Below are positions 46,344 through 58,475 of a stretch of DNA of 64,000 nt, one piece after another. The position numbers and the translations under genes are program-made. This DNA is from Halichoerus grypus. Taxonomy: Eukaryota; Chordata; Mammalia; Carnivora; Phocidae. Location of the stretch: positions 99,114,294 through 99,178,293 of the forward strand of contig NC_135712.1 of the NCBI RefSeq assembly GCF_964656455.1, given 5' to 3'. Positions within the stretch are counted from its first letter, which is position 1, and every line of letters starts with the position of its first letter. The notes beneath the pieces were generated by a model that worked only from the letters and a program-made list of their open reading frames with translations, was not told the DNA's origin and did not search any database.

Positions 46344-49136
46344 ACTACACTCATTTCAGATACTTCTAGTAATTAATATATTGTCTTTGTCTCCTCATTT
46401 AGGTTAGGGTCTTACACCTTTGTCATTCCTCAGAGAGAAACAGTTTCTAGCCTTATTAGCTGTATTCCACTGTTATTTTTATTAAAAGCTTATTAGGATT
46501 ATATTTTGGCCAAGGGGAGGAAAGGGCTGGGATTTTCTTTGGTGGTCCATTTGGACCTCAGGCTTCCTAGGTACTGTGAACCTGATTATCAAGTGTATGC
46601 CTTTCACAAATATTACTGTCCTTCCTCCACATGTAACACTGCACCTAGCATAGATACCCGCCCCCTTTCCCAGCTGCAGTGGATTTCTACTCTGCAACCA
46701 GGCTACAGTTTTGGTTCTTGTTTTTGCTCTTTCCTCTGCAGATTAAGGCTCTCCTCAATGAAACAGAAGGGGAGATGTGTTCAGGCAAAATTTCTTATGG
46801 GCATAATATTTGGGAACATTTATAATAGTAGAATTTTAAATTTGTAATAAATAATGATTTCTAGCCATGAGATTAAAAGTGTAGGTTGCAGTACTAAGTA
46901 CAAAGGCTATTTTATGAAGCTATAAATCCAGGACTTAATAAACAAGATAATGTTTACTACTAATGGTCAATTAGCATATTAATTTCCCCAACCAGTTAAA
47001 TGGCTAAAACAAATGTAACTTAGCTTGTTTCTTTCTGTTCTTATAAAACAATAATAATCTCTAAAGATAGAAATTAGTCAAGGTATAAGTACATCCTTCA
47101 TATGTGTAAATTTTTAGTTTCATAGCATTTTAGTTAAAAATTAACAAGTAATACTGATTGTCTTATTATGAGAAAAAATGTTCCCCCATGTTCTAGCTGA
47201 AGTAAAGAACTGCAATGATTTATCCTAATACATTTATAATGCACATCTTGAGCTATAAGTGTTTTTCATTGTTTTGATTAATTCATACTTACCTTTCTAA
47301 TTTTAGAGATTAAAAAGAAATTTAAAAATTCCTAAATGTTGATGCAATTAGAATGACTATATTGTTTGTTCTATTATAGAAATGGCCTCTCGTTATAAAT
47401 AATAGACTACTGAGGATATACTGGAAGAAAGACAAATAAGTGGCAGCAACATGACAAGATGTCAACAGATGGCACTTATTTTCAAGACAGAGTTGAAGTA
47501 ACTAGGTAAAATATTTGACAGCTTAAAGAACAAATGTATAAAGAACTTCTTTGGAAAGGGTTTTTTTTCTCCCCCTGCTGACAATGAGTTTTATCAAAAT
47601 CCTCAAAAATGAGGATAGATTTTTTTTCCTTACTTTTGGAAGAAGAAGCACTGATTTTTGTAAGTACCTTAAAGTTAACAAAAATGACAATTTAAAAGTT
47701 TAACTCATATATGTATCCAAATGCTTCTAGCAAACTTTTCCATATGTGATGGTGGTCTTTTATGACTTTTGGTGCCTTTGCTAAGCCTTCTTCACAACCT
47801 GACAGTGCAAAGAGAGTGAACAATAACAAAGTAGCACATAGGCTATCAATGTGATACTTTATAAATGATAATGGAATAAAAAGGGAATTCTTGTCTCACC
47901 TAATTAGATTAAATGTCTATTTGAAAATGGAGAACAAATACTGTGGTCTTCTATTCTCCTTCAATAAATCCAGCAATTCTTACATACTAAAAGCCTGTCT
48001 TTGAAAAACACACTACTTTTGCCTTGGGTATTGAAAGACAGATGTTTATACTAAAGAATTTGCAATGTTTTGCAAAACAACATATTAAATGATTTGAATC
48101 CTAAAGCAACTCATTTCCTTTATGTGACAGGCAGAGATCAGCATATGTTAAACTTTTTTTCTTACCAACAAGTCATCTTTGTGCTTATCTTTACAATTTT
48201 TTGCCTCATATACTTTTGTAAAAAGTTGATAAAGAGTTTTATCAGTGATTCACATTATTTGTCAACATGAGAAACTACTGTTGTTAGGTAACTTCAAGTA
48301 AGGCTAGTGTAGTTTTTTTTTTTTTTTTTTTAATTGGGTTTTGTATATTTAGTATATGTAGTCCAGGTGTGAAATAGTAATTCTACTGGAATAATGATGC
48401 CATTTTGGTCAAAATAGTACAAAGTTAATTTTGAGAACACATGAAATAATCAAATATGTATTTCACTTCAAATAATCTCATTGAATTTTTCCATTTATAA
48501 TACTTATTTGTAATTCTATTTTCTTTAATCAGAAACAAGATCTCTTCTTTAAGTACTATTTTTAAATTTTAAAAGTACCCATAAAAAAGAATTTTATATA
48601 AGACGTCCTTTACTAACCATAACATTTTCCCTAGCTTGATTAAATATAAAACATGACTACATTTTTCTCCATTTAAAAAAGTGGAAAGAGGAAAGGACTG
48701 ATTTTCTAAAATAGCAAAAAGTGTATTCTGAGGGGCAAGAGTTCTTTTTGTGGAAGAATCAAATTCCACTGTGTTCAGTGATATTCTATGTTCAATTGTG
48801 CTATGGAATTTGAAGCAATTAACCTGAAATGTGAGAAACTGATAGCTAAGACATCCTGCCATATGACAAACTGAGCTTTACAGAATGGCCCCCTCCTAGG
48901 CATATTAAAAATACACCAAAAAAATACATAGAAATTTTAGGTGAAAGCTTAAAAAAATAACTTGTCATACACACAGAGACAGAAGGAGAGAAAGAGAGAG
49001 AAAGAGAGAGAGAGAGAGAAGCGTTAACTTCTACAATTGAAGATAAAAGGCAAAAATTGTGAGGTAAGCAAGAACAAAATTATAGAAGATCCGGGTATCA
49101 GATATAATTGAGGTTTCAAGTATTGTTTTTTTTTTT
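46344..49136. other. Long repeat-poor stretch
   Basis: No gene was recognised. A 113-codon frame at 46506-46847 and a 97-codon minus frame at 48569-48862 show no domain. 47380-47505 has an acceptor-like start (TTCTATTATAG) and donor-like end (CTAG/GTAAAA), but all three frames are closed. An AG-rich run lies at 48973-49019. Confidence 0.55.
48973..49019. repeat. (AG)n-rich simple repeat
   Basis: Imperfect AGAGAGAAAGAGAG units ending in a run of AG. It is not obviously part of a SINE. Confidence 0.85.
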
Positions 49137-49156
49137 GTGTGTGTGTGTGTGTGTGT
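49137..49156. repeat. (GT)10 microsatellite
   Basis: Ten GT units follow a T-run and immediately precede an antisense L1 3' end. Confidence 0.88.
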
Positions 49157-49160
49157 TATA

Positions 49161-49345
49161 CTTTTTTATTTATTTTATTTTATTATGTTATGTTAATCAC
49201 CATACATTACATCATTAGTTTTTGATGTAGTGTTCCATGATTCATTATTTGCGTGAATATGCTCACGTGCTCCATGCAATACGTGCCCTCTTTAATACCC
49301 ATCACCAGGCTAACCCATCCCCCCACCCCCCCTCCTTTCTAGAAC
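49161..49345 (-). mobile_element. Young L1 3' end, antisense, severely truncated
   Basis: 'tatgttaatcaccatacatt', 'gatgtagtgttccatgattc' and 'taatacccatcaccaggcta' match the terminal 3' UTR of the L1 at 16.7 kb almost word for word. About 185 bp remains, truncated at TTTCTAGAAC. No clear target-site duplication was found; the T-run and (GT)n on the left obscure it. Confidence 0.9.
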
Positions 49346-49719
49346 TGTTTTTTAACCAGAGGATGGTGACCTATCAGTGATTACTGAAATCAACCTGGTG
49401 GGTTGTATCAGGAAAAAATGTACAGATATCAGAATTAGGTAAAAAAAATAGGTAGATGACTCTCACTGTAGTGCCTGGATTGAAAATTTACTGAGGTTTT
49501 ATTGACTAGGCTATTTTCTAATAGAAATTCTGCATAGAAGTTAACTTATAGATTTTTATTTGGAAAAGATGGGAATAATTGATTTCACTAGATATAATGC
49601 ACCAAGAGTTACACTTTGTTGCCATGTAGGTCACTGATTAGTTTGTATCTTACCCTGTGATTCTATCCTTACATTCCTTTATAAAAATTCATATTCATAG
49701 TTTCTAAAATTCTTGTTTA
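49346..49719. other. Unique stretch
   Basis: AT-rich. No gene or repeat recognised. Confidence 0.5.
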
Positions 49720-49729
49720 AAGTTGTCTT

Positions 49730-49920
49730 TTTAAAAAAATTTATTTATTTATTTGAGAGAGAGAGAACACAGGTTGAGGTGGGGGAAGAGCAGAGGGAGA
49801 GTGAGAGCTCAGGCTCTACACTGAGCAGGGAACCTGACATGGGGCTCCATCCCAGGATCCTCGAGATCATGACCTGAGCTGAAAGCAGACACTTAACTAA
49901 CTGAGCCACCCAGATGGCCC
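49730..49920 (-). mobile_element. Carnivore SINE, antisense
   Basis: 'aagttgtctt' at 49720-49729 and 'aagcttgtctt' from 49922 form the duplication. The body runs from AAATTTATTTATTTATTTG to GAGCCACCCAGATGGCCC. It is moderately diverged. Confidence 0.93.
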
Positions 49921-49932
49921 TAAGCTTGTCTT

Positions 49933-52654
49933 AATAGCTTACTAGCTCCTTATAACTAGGCTAAAGAATTATTTTTTGTTTGAAAGAGTCCTATTTTTGT
50001 TCATCTTTTTGGAAATTATACTTGAAGAAATTTAAGTAGCATTAATCAGAATGAATCTCCTATAACACAGGTAAGTTTTATTTTTAGAAACATGCAGTTT
50101 GTGTGTGTGTACCAGATTATAATACCAATGAGATTTTTTTTTTTTTTTGCAAAGCCACTGTTCTATGGTCTAGGGTTTGTGTTGTTAAAATCCATCAGAA
50201 TATTTAAAAAAATGTTGGCAGAGTTTGAAAACTAAGCCCCTTGCCAAAAGCTAGAAACATAAAAAAGTTGTATTTTTTGTGAAACCAGACCTAGAAAAAT
50301 CTCTTCCTAAACTGTCCCAACAAAGCAGAAATGTACTTTTTCATTCATCCAAGCCATGGGTGGGAAAAAAAGAGGCACTAAAGAAAGATTTAAAACACAA
50401 GCTTAAATTATGAAAGTGCATGGAGAGTTCTAAATTTTTGCTACATGGTTATGTAGGAACCCAAACCACAGAAATGAACATATACTGGATTTGGTCTTGA
50501 AACTTCCCCTGAAAAAGCAAATTCAAAACTACGCTGTAGGCATATATCCATAAGAACCTAGCGCAAGAAATAAAACTAGTTTACAATAGAAAAGTTAAAA
50601 GTACTTACTAAACAAATTATTTTAAAAGAAATTCAATATTAAAAACAGTTTTCTTTAAAAATAAGACTGGATTCATTATGTAAAATTAAGGCATTGTTTT
50701 GTAGAAATCCCTGTAATTAGAATCATGCTAGTTTATATTACTTTGCATCATCATTTAGTGCAAATGGGATCCTTTAAATATCTTATCTTAAATTCTACAA
50801 AAAAGAAAACATGTTACACTTTAGCAGTCTACGATTGCTGAAGTGCTTAAGAGCTAATGGTGTATTTGTACTAGCTTGCTTGACCCACTAAAAAGCATTT
50901 TCAAACTAATGATCTGAAGAGTAAACATATGTCAATATAAAATCATTATTTTCTTACTTCATTTAAAAGACCATTTTCTTGGACAATTACAATATTTGGG
51001 CTTACAATATAAAACGAATGTATCATTTTTTTCTTATTTTTTTAATACTAAAAAATATTGGGAAATAGTTCATGTCCCACAAATTGAATTCTGGTGATTA
51101 TTGTCCATCGTTTAATATCAAATCTTTCAAGTGCCTGCATCATTTTATGCTTTTCCTTTATATTTATATATGAGAAGCATGTGGAGAGACATTTGGTTTT
51201 TCTGTTTTGAATTCTCTCTAGGAATTTAGTACTATTAAGTGCTATTAATTTCACATTTCATGGTAACTCATAAAAATATGTTTTTACTCAAAATAATATA
51301 GTTTATATTGGAGGATACAACAAAGTGGATATGAATTACTTAATTTTTTCAACATTTTTTTCATTATAATATTCATGTGAAAAATAAAAATATAAGAATA
51401 ACAAGATTAAATATAATTTCTCAGTTTTTTACTTAGTCCTTTGTGGTATGACAATCACTAGTAACTGTATAGAAATATGTACATGAACCAATTTAGGTTT
51501 TAGGGCAAAACATGGTTATGCAAATGTTAATTATAATATAAGAAGTCTTCTCTAAACTTCAGTGTTTTACTTTTGGTATAAATTGAGAAGTGTGTTTATC
51601 ACACTGGCCAAGGAATGCTTAAGCTGAATCTTCTATGAATTACCATGACTGATATTACAAGAACCTTACTGCTGTGTTGATATAACTTTAGTAAAATCCT
51701 TCTGAAAAAAAAAAATCTTCCAAGACAACTATAATATAAGGCAATCCTATTGTAAATATCTTGAAGATAAAATTATTTTAAATAGCTCTGGACTCAAGTG
51801 TTAGCATCTGCTCTCACCAAATATTAAGATAAAGTAGCCACAAAGAGCCAGACTATGTTTGAGGTTCATTGTCCTAGTTCTATTGTCACAGGTAGGGGTG
51901 AACTCTTTTGGGGATATGACTAGCAGTAGGTGCCAGATTTTAGCAGGCATCATAATTTTAGGGATTATATTCAGAGTTGTTATTCCACCTGAAGAACAAG
52001 GTAAGGAAAGAATAGGGTAACAAATCTGATATGACAACCTTAAAATATTCTGATTAGAAAGTCTAGGAAAAAAGTTCAGATGACAAAATTGAAAGTAGGA
52101 GTCAGGACCAATAGAAAAGCAACAGAAAATATCTTATAATAACTAAGGAACACTGTCTCTTCTGGCATATTTGAAATATCCTGCTCTGACCCCAATTGTT
52201 GCCAGTGTGGCGTTGCCCCATCATGAATAAAAAAAGAGATACGAAGTAAAGATAAATATTTTTATATATTTAGTTGGAAAATAAATTTATATGTGAACTT
52301 AAAACTTCCTTGATTCTTGGGGAAATAAATTAAAGGATTTAAGATTAAGAGTAAGATGAAATGAGTAACTAGAAGGCACTGATTCTTGAATGAAAGTAGT
52401 AGTAAAGGGATCACACAAGGGAATTTTTTGGGGAGATGGAACTGTTCTGTTCTGACTAGGATGGTTACATGTGTTAAAATCCACTGTACTGTGCACCAGA
52501 ACAATCGACATTATGGTATGCCACTTTAAAACATAAAATATGAAACAGGTGAAGAAATATGTCACATTATCTTCAATGTAGTAACAGCAAGAATAAAAGC
52601 AACAGTAAGTTTTCTCAATAGAAACAATGGATCCTAGTATAAAAGGGAATGGCA
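49933..52654. other. Long repeat-poor AT-rich stretch
   Basis: No gene or dispersed repeat was recognised. Minus frames of 78 (51801-52037), 80 (52262-52504) and 118 codons (52299-52655) have no family resemblance and overlap one another. Confidence 0.55.
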
Positions 52655-53200
52655 TCTTTAAAAAATATCATCCCATAGTTCTTGAAAGTTTTGCTTTGAC
52701 TTTTTTATTCTCTCTTTACATTTAAGTTTGGTAGGATTCTCTTGGCATACATTCAAGTTCACTGATTTTTCCTCAGCTGTGTCCAGTCTACTGTTTAGAG
52801 CTTCAAAGGCATTCTTCACTTCTATTACAGTATTTTTTATTTCTAGCATTTCCTTTGAATTTTTTCTTAGAGTTTCCATGTCTATACTTATCATCTCCTC
52901 TTGCATAACAGAACTTTTCTATTATAGCTTTTAACATATTAATCATAGTTATTTTAACTTCGCTATCTACTTATTCCAAAATCTCTCTCATATCTGAGTC
53001 TCATTCTGATGATTTTTTTGTCTCTTCAAAGTGTATTTTTTCTTGACATTTTGCATAATTTTAATAGTTTTATTGAAAAACAAACATATTGTATTGAGTA
53101 ATAAGAATTGAGGATTTCTGTTAATTGGGCTAGAAGTTGAGAGTTGTTTAATACTTTCCATAGCTATATATGCCAGGGTTTCAAGTTCCTCTAGTGTCCG
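52655..53200 (-). mobile_element. L1/HAL1 ORF1-like fragment, antisense
   Basis: The 82-codon minus frame at 52658-52906 reads like the L1 ORF1 coiled-coil region: heptad-like E/K/L-rich sequence (IEVKNAFEALNSRLDTAEEK), then KERIKKSKQNFQELWDD, comparable to the ORF1 'RI..LEDR..E...LKKNEQSLRDLWDN' segment. ORF1p normally binds RNA and trimerises through this coil. The fragment is isolated and old, with no RNA-binding domain beyond it. It may belong to HAL1, an L1 derivative carrying only ORF1. Confidence 0.65.
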
Positions 53201-53626
53201 TGTTTTTTATCTTCCATTGTGACATTGGCTCTTTCCTATGTACTCCCTCTTCTAGAGAGTTTGTGTCTAGCAACTCTTTCTGCTGTAAGCCATTGTTATA
53301 CTGCAGATTTGTTGTTACAGTGGTAAGGTGCAGGGAGGAGGGGTGTTCTATATTTGTCTGAATACTTCTCAGCCTTTTGGTGAATCTCAGGGCTGTGGTC
53401 CTCACAAGTGCTACTTTTCCTTATCCAGAAGTATAGATTTTTACCCCTGGAGTTTTCCTTTCCCCGGCTGCAGCATCCCTAATATATTTCCTTAAGAATA
53501 TTTTCGCATAATAGCGTAATTAAGTTGCAAATCAGTAATAAGAAGATTGTTAAGATCTCTAAAAAAATTAAAATGCAGTGTAGCATATCAAAACCTGGGA
53601 AATTCAGTTGAAGCGGTACTTAAAAG
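53201..53626. other. Unique or unassigned stretch
   Basis: May be a continuation of the neighbouring L1/HAL1 element, but no landmark is clear. No gene recognised. Confidence 0.4.
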
Positions 53627-53640
53627 GAAATATACAATCT

Positions 53641-53832
53641 GGGGAACCTGGGTGGCTCAGTCGGTTAAATGTCTGACTTCAGCTCAGGTCATGATCTCAG
53701 CGAGCCCTGTGTTGGGCTCCGTGCTCAGCAGGGAGTCTTGCTTGTCCCATTCCCTCTCCCTCTCCCTCTGCCCCACTCTCTGATGATTCTCTCTCTCTCT
53801 CAAATAAATAAATAAAATCTTTAAAAAAAGAA
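53641..53832 (+). mobile_element. Carnivore SINE, sense
   Basis: The head is GGGGAACCTGGGTGGCTCAG. GAAATATACAATCT flanks at 53627-53640 and 53833-53846. A deletion removes part of the segment after GTCATGATCTCAG. The plus and minus frames over it are SINE translations. Confidence 0.95.
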
Positions 53833-53993
53833 GAAATATACAATCTTTTATCCATATATTAAAAAAAGAAGGTGAAAAGCAACGATAAGTAAGCAACTAT
53901 CTCAAAAATCAAATCAGATCAAAGTAGAAAGTAGGAACTAATAATGAAGCGTAAGAAATAAAGTGAAAAGTGGGAAAACTACATAATAGCAAT

Positions 53994-54041
53994 AGATAGA
54001 TGGATGATAGAGAGGTAGACAGATTAGATAGATAGATATTT
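53994..54041. repeat. GATA-rich simple repeat
   Basis: Imperfect GATA and GATG units (ATAGATAGATGGATGATAG, then TAGATAGATAGATA). Ends shortly before a SINE. Confidence 0.8.
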
Positions 54042-54088
54042 TTTCTTTAAGTCTTCAGTGCAAAGCCCTGTTAGAAAAAATATGAATA

Positions 54089-54300
54089 GGGCGCCTGGGT
54101 GGCTCAGTTGGTTAAGCGACTGCCTTCGGCTCAGGTCATGATCCTGGAGTCCCGGGATCGAGTCCCGCATCGGGCTCCCTGCTCGGCAGGGAGTCTGCTT
54201 CTCCCTCTGACCCTCCTCCCTCTCATGCTCTCTGTCTCTCATTCTCTCTCTCTCAAATAAATAAATAAAATCTTTAAAAAAAAAAAAAAAAAAGAAAAAA
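54089..54300 (+). mobile_element. Carnivore SINE, sense, subfamily A, near consensus
   Basis: This is the cleanest A-type copy in the window: GGGCGCCTGGGTGGCTCAG head, CTCGGCAGGGAGTCTGC, AAATAAATAAATAAAATC and a long A-rich tail. The duplication is GAAAAAATATGAATA at 54074-54088 and GAAAAAATATGAATG at 54301-54315. Likely young. Confidence 0.96.
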
Positions 54301-54315
54301 GAAAAAATATGAATG

Positions 54316-54842
54316 AAAAATAGTACCTATAATTTCAATTAAATAAATATAATATTGTTCAGTCAAGGCATGACTTTAAAAACATAGACACAAAACTCTG
54401 CACTTGCTTAGATGAAATACATATGAAATAATTAAGTTAATTTTAAAATGGAATAGCAAACATTTCTGGATTTATGAAAGAAACATAATTATAAGCAACA
54501 CAGAATACGTTGTTTTTGATGACCTATAGTCTTAGCATTATTGATATGCTACCTTTTAGCTCTACATACATATTTACATGCTCAGTCATGAATATTTGAA
54601 TTGACTTTCATTCTTTAGAATAAACCACTAGATTTTAAATTGCATTAAATAAATCAATGGGCTTTAAATCAATTACTTTTCACATCTGCTATCTATTTTT
54701 ATTCAAACCACCATTATTTTTAGAAGACAAGAATTTTGACTGTCCTAAGAAACACTGTTATCAGCTAAAGAAATTATCATTCATGGAAATATAACAGTTG
54801 TGAGCTAAAAAAAATCAGATCTATAATACATCTAATCAAGTA
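54316..54842. other. Unique AT-rich stretch
   Basis: No gene or repeat recognised. Confidence 0.55.
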
Positions 54843-54860
54843 TCTTAATGCTATTTTTTT

Positions 54861-55051
54861 TTTAAAGATTTTATTTATTTATTTTTTAGAGAGCGAGCAA
54901 GAGAGAAACAGCATGAGAGGGGAGAGGGTCAGAGGGAGAAGCAGGCTCCCCGCTGAGCCGGGAGCCCGATGTGGGACTCGATCCCAGGACCCTGGGATCA
55001 TGACCTGAGCCGAAGGCAGACGCTTAACCATCTGAGCCACCCAGGTGCCCC
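54861..55051 (-). mobile_element. Carnivore SINE, antisense
   Basis: TCTTAATGCTATTTTTTT occurs at 54843-54860 and again from 55052. The body ends GAGCCACCCAGGTGCCCC. Opposite in direction to the two SINEs just upstream. Confidence 0.96.
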
Positions 55052-55351
55052 TCTTAATGCTATTTTTTTAAAGAAGATTAACAATTTTGAATTACTGACG
55101 ACAAAACCAAATAAAATCTACACTGTCTTACCCTTCAATAGGTGTGTTTGAATTTGTGTTTGAAAACAGAGTCGCTGTTTTAAAATGGCAATAGAAAATA
55201 TGTGATCTAAACTAGTATATAAACTTACCCAATGATATTGATCAAATATTTTAAGAAAATAAAAAATACCTCCTTAAAGAATTGAAGAAAAATTCTTTTT
55301 ACCGTGTAGGACTTAAAAAGAAAAATTGTTATTTTTAAACCAAATCTAATT

Positions 55352-55557
55352 TTTAAAAAATATTTATTTATTTATTTATTTTTCTTGAACACACTGTAAA
55401 CTCAGGGGAAGGGCAGAGGGAAAGGGAGAGTCTTTTTTTTTTTAAGCAGACTCTGTGCTGAGTGTGGAGCCCAACCCGGTCTCACAATCCTGAGATCATG
55501 ACCTGAGCTGAAACCAAGAGTTGGTCACTCAAATGACTGCACCACCCAGGTGCCCCC
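55352..55557 (-). mobile_element. Carnivore SINE, antisense, diverged
   Basis: The duplication AAATCTAATT lies at 55342-55351 and 55558-55567. The usual GA tract is replaced by TTCTTGAACACACTGTAAAC, and an extra T-run splits the middle. The head ends 'gcaccacccaggtgcccc'. Probably an old copy. Confidence 0.9.
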
Positions 55558-56002
55558 AAATCTAATTATTAATGCTCTAATATTGGTGAAGATTCAACTA
55601 AGAAAAATAATAGAATAAATATGTATATAAACTTTAAAAATAGATGGTAAAAATAAATTAATGGAAGTCTTACATGTCAGGAGGGAATGCAATTTGTGCA
55701 TGGCTAAATCCAAAGTAATTTGCCATGACCTTCAGAAATCGACAACTTCAAAATATATTTATTTCTTAAAAAACACCAAATCTTAACAAAGAACAACAGT
55801 AAAAAAACTGAACTTTATAGAAATTCTCTTTGGTAGTTATCTGATTAGCTTTTTATCTTCTAGGGAGTAGGACTTTCCTTTGGCTCTATAGGGATCAACA
55901 ATAAAATAGGTTTATTTTTTGGCCCCTGTTGCTAACATTTTATTGGGGCTCAAGGAGATCTCTCTACTTCCTGTAAAGGCACAGTCCAAAGGCTATTAAA
56001 AT

Positions 56003-56022
56003 TGAGTCATGTTAATGACTCA
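56003..56022. promoter_or_regulatory. Inverted pair of perfect AP-1 motifs
   Basis: TGAGTCA at 56003-56009 and TGACTCA at 56016-56022 are both perfect AP-1 (TRE) heptamers, arranged as reverse complements around TGTTAA. AP-1 sites bind FOS/JUN dimers in enhancers. Function here is inferred only from motif and position in repeat-poor DNA. Confidence 0.35.
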
Positions 56023-57726
56023 TATAAAATTACTGAAAACTAACGTTAGCATGTTAGTATTTTAAAATGAAATTTTAAAAGAATAAACTTGAATAATTCA
56101 ATACTCATCTGTGTTCAGTTTTTAATTTTCTGACTGGTCATATGAAAACTTCTTTTCTGAAATTTCTGTAGAAACAGGCATGGAAACTGCAATCTGTCTT
56201 CTTCAATTAGTGAAAAAATACAGTATAGACAGAAAATTGTTTCTAATGTATGTTTTTATTTGAAAAGTGCTTGTAATTGTATTAGCTTTCCAATGAATTT
56301 CAAGAAGGTTGTAAAAGTTCCTTAGATGGAAGTGAATATGTATATTAATCTTGGCACAAAGTACAGAATACATATTTATACTTAATATTATTTTGATTTG
56401 GCATTTCAACCAATATAATTTCTTAGTAGGTGAAAACGCCAGGAGAGCCATCTACTGGTAAAAATTGGACATGTGTGCATGACTTTATTTCTCCTGTTAA
56501 AGGATCATACTCTACTTTATTAACCAAAGAAGCTAGAGGTTATTCAGAGACATAGTGATGTAACAGCAGTGGTAAAGCAAAGAATACTGAGTAAATAAAA
56601 TGTGACGACTATAGTATATATTAATTTTTTTTCTAATTTTTAAGGGTATTAACATTTTCCTTTTCTATTTGTAAATAATAAATATCTGATACTAGATTTA
56701 ATTATATTTCTTGCAGTCACCAAATCCTAAGTAGGTAAAGGTTCCTCCAACCAAATATGTTATTAATTCTGTGAAAATATTGGTAATACATAAACAGAAA
56801 CTCCCAGGTTTGTGTCCAAATTTTCAAGTCATCATCTCAGTCTAGATTTTAATAATTGCAAATTTTATAACATATTAGTGATACTTTAATTTGAAATGCT
56901 GAATTAATGTTCACTGTTGAAAATGTTCATTTTTGACAATTCAATACCAGCACATCTAATCAGAGCAAAATACTACCTTTTTTGGAAGCCTTTGCATCCC
57001 TATAATTTCAGAACTGAACAGCAGTATTTAATCTGTTGTGGTGTCTTTGTTTAAGAGCAGATTAATCATTGGCAGGAATTTTTTTCTTGAACACCTTGTA
57101 AACTCATGGTTATAGTTCTGTTTAAAATAATTTTTAAATTTCAATTATCGGTTATTACAATTAATAAAGCATATTGAGATAAGGTAATAGTTTATTAACA
57201 TAATTTGAATCCTGTAAGGAAAAAATGGCATGTAAAAATGTCCAATGATGTTAGTAGAATTCTACAACATTGTATCAGAAAATGGATTGAATTTAACCAA
57301 TTTATTTGGCAAAACAGGACATTTGAATTTTTTTTACAAAAACCAATTTTTTTCTGAGTTTGACAATTACATTATGTAGAGAAGATTTGAATAGGTGTCA
57401 ATCATTAATTTTAGTCACTACTCATTTATGTATTTGATTTTTCTTTAAGACTTACCAAGTAAATGGTCAAATAAAAGCAATTGGTGACTGCATGTTGGGT
57501 ATCTTTTTTGTATTCATTAAAGTCTGATTGCTTTTCTAAAACTGATGCTTTTATGAAATTGAAAACTGAATTTCTGTTTCATTTTAATTATATGATCATT
57601 CTGGAGCCATATAAATTTTAATAGACCAATGAAGACTGAACTGTTCATCATAAACCTTAACTATAAATGTTGCATCAAGAAATAAGAAATACACTCTTTT
57701 CAAAAATATTTCTATAGATAAGTAGA

Positions 57727-57990
57727 ATGAGAGCAAGCCAAAAAAATTCATATTGCTATGATAAACCACTGTCGTGGAAAGCATCAGACCAGTGTACCAG
57801 AAAATGCCTGCAAGCAGCAATTCTGGATGCTCATATTAGGAGAGTTACTGCAGGTGACATCTATTCCACACTCAAATGTCATAAAGACAATGGTGCAAAG
57901 GGAGAGTCAGCACTGGGTCAGCAGATACTGAAAAGTAGATTTAGAAGATGTCAGCATAAATGTAGTAGTAAAACTCATGAGCATGAATGA
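57727..57990 (+). other. 87-codon open frame, unassigned
   Basis: The frame starts MRASQKNSYCYDK and ends SSKTHEHE. It has mixed composition, basic and cysteine-containing, and is less biased than the AT-driven frames around it. I recognise no family. It has no splice signals, Kozak context or polyadenylation signal that would support a gene. It could be a fragment of an old retrocopy or chance. Confidence 0.2.
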
Positions 57991-58279
57991 TGGTGCCATC
58001 AAGAAGCATATAAATAGATACACATTCAAGTGGAATTTTGAATGATCCCTGTGTGATTCCCTGAATAACCTGGGCAATACTAATTTAATACAAACACGTA
58101 ACACTTTGTGGAAACTAAAACTTGTTATAGGCCATAGCCATATGAAATTTCATATAAAAACAAATACTTTAAATTCAAACAGAGAGCAGAAATAACTATG
58201 CTTGCAATTTACGATGGGGAATGATTTATCAAAATCTAAAAGGAAAGGTTGTATTTGTTTTTATTTTATTTATTTAATC

Positions 58280-58475
58280 AGTACTTACATAACATTTATT
58301 GTATGATAGGTATTGTTTTAAGTGGTTTACAGATACTAACACATTTAAAATGTATAATAAACAGACATAAATCATGTGTTACCAATGAAGACACAAAGAT
58401 TCTGTATTTATCCAAAGTCTCATAACTCATCAGTGAAGGCACTGGGTTTAAAAACTCAGGGTTTTGCTCTGCTCT
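58280..58475 (+). mobile_element. MIR SINE, sense, near full length
   Basis: 'acataacatttattgtatga', 'taggtattgttttaagtggt', 'ttacagatactaacacattt', 'aaagtctcataactcatcag' and 'ggcactgggtttaaaaactc' follow the MIR core and 3' half in order. It is old but one of the better preserved MIRs here. Confidence 0.8.

Larger units (their letters stand above)
55568..58279. other. Long repeat-poor stretch with paired AP-1 motifs and an 87-codon frame
   Basis: I recognise no dispersed repeat in these 2.7 kb, which is unusual for this window. It holds a symmetrical pair of AP-1 motifs at 56003-56022 and an 87-codon frame at 57727-57990. Such repeat-poor islands sometimes coincide with conserved non-coding DNA, but I cannot test conservation. 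Confidence 0.5.

Noticed and set aside
47380..47505. Possible internal exon with acceptor-like and donor-like ends
   Set aside because: All three frames contain stops within the interval and no supporting neighbours were found; such pairs of motifs are frequent by chance.
55381..55404. TTCTTGAACAC..TGTAAACTCA in a SINE is very similar to sequence near 57086-57108
   Set aside because: The match is only about 22 bp with two central mismatches, and the SINE version can be explained as decay of the normal GA/ACACAAGCAGGGG segment; probably coincidence.
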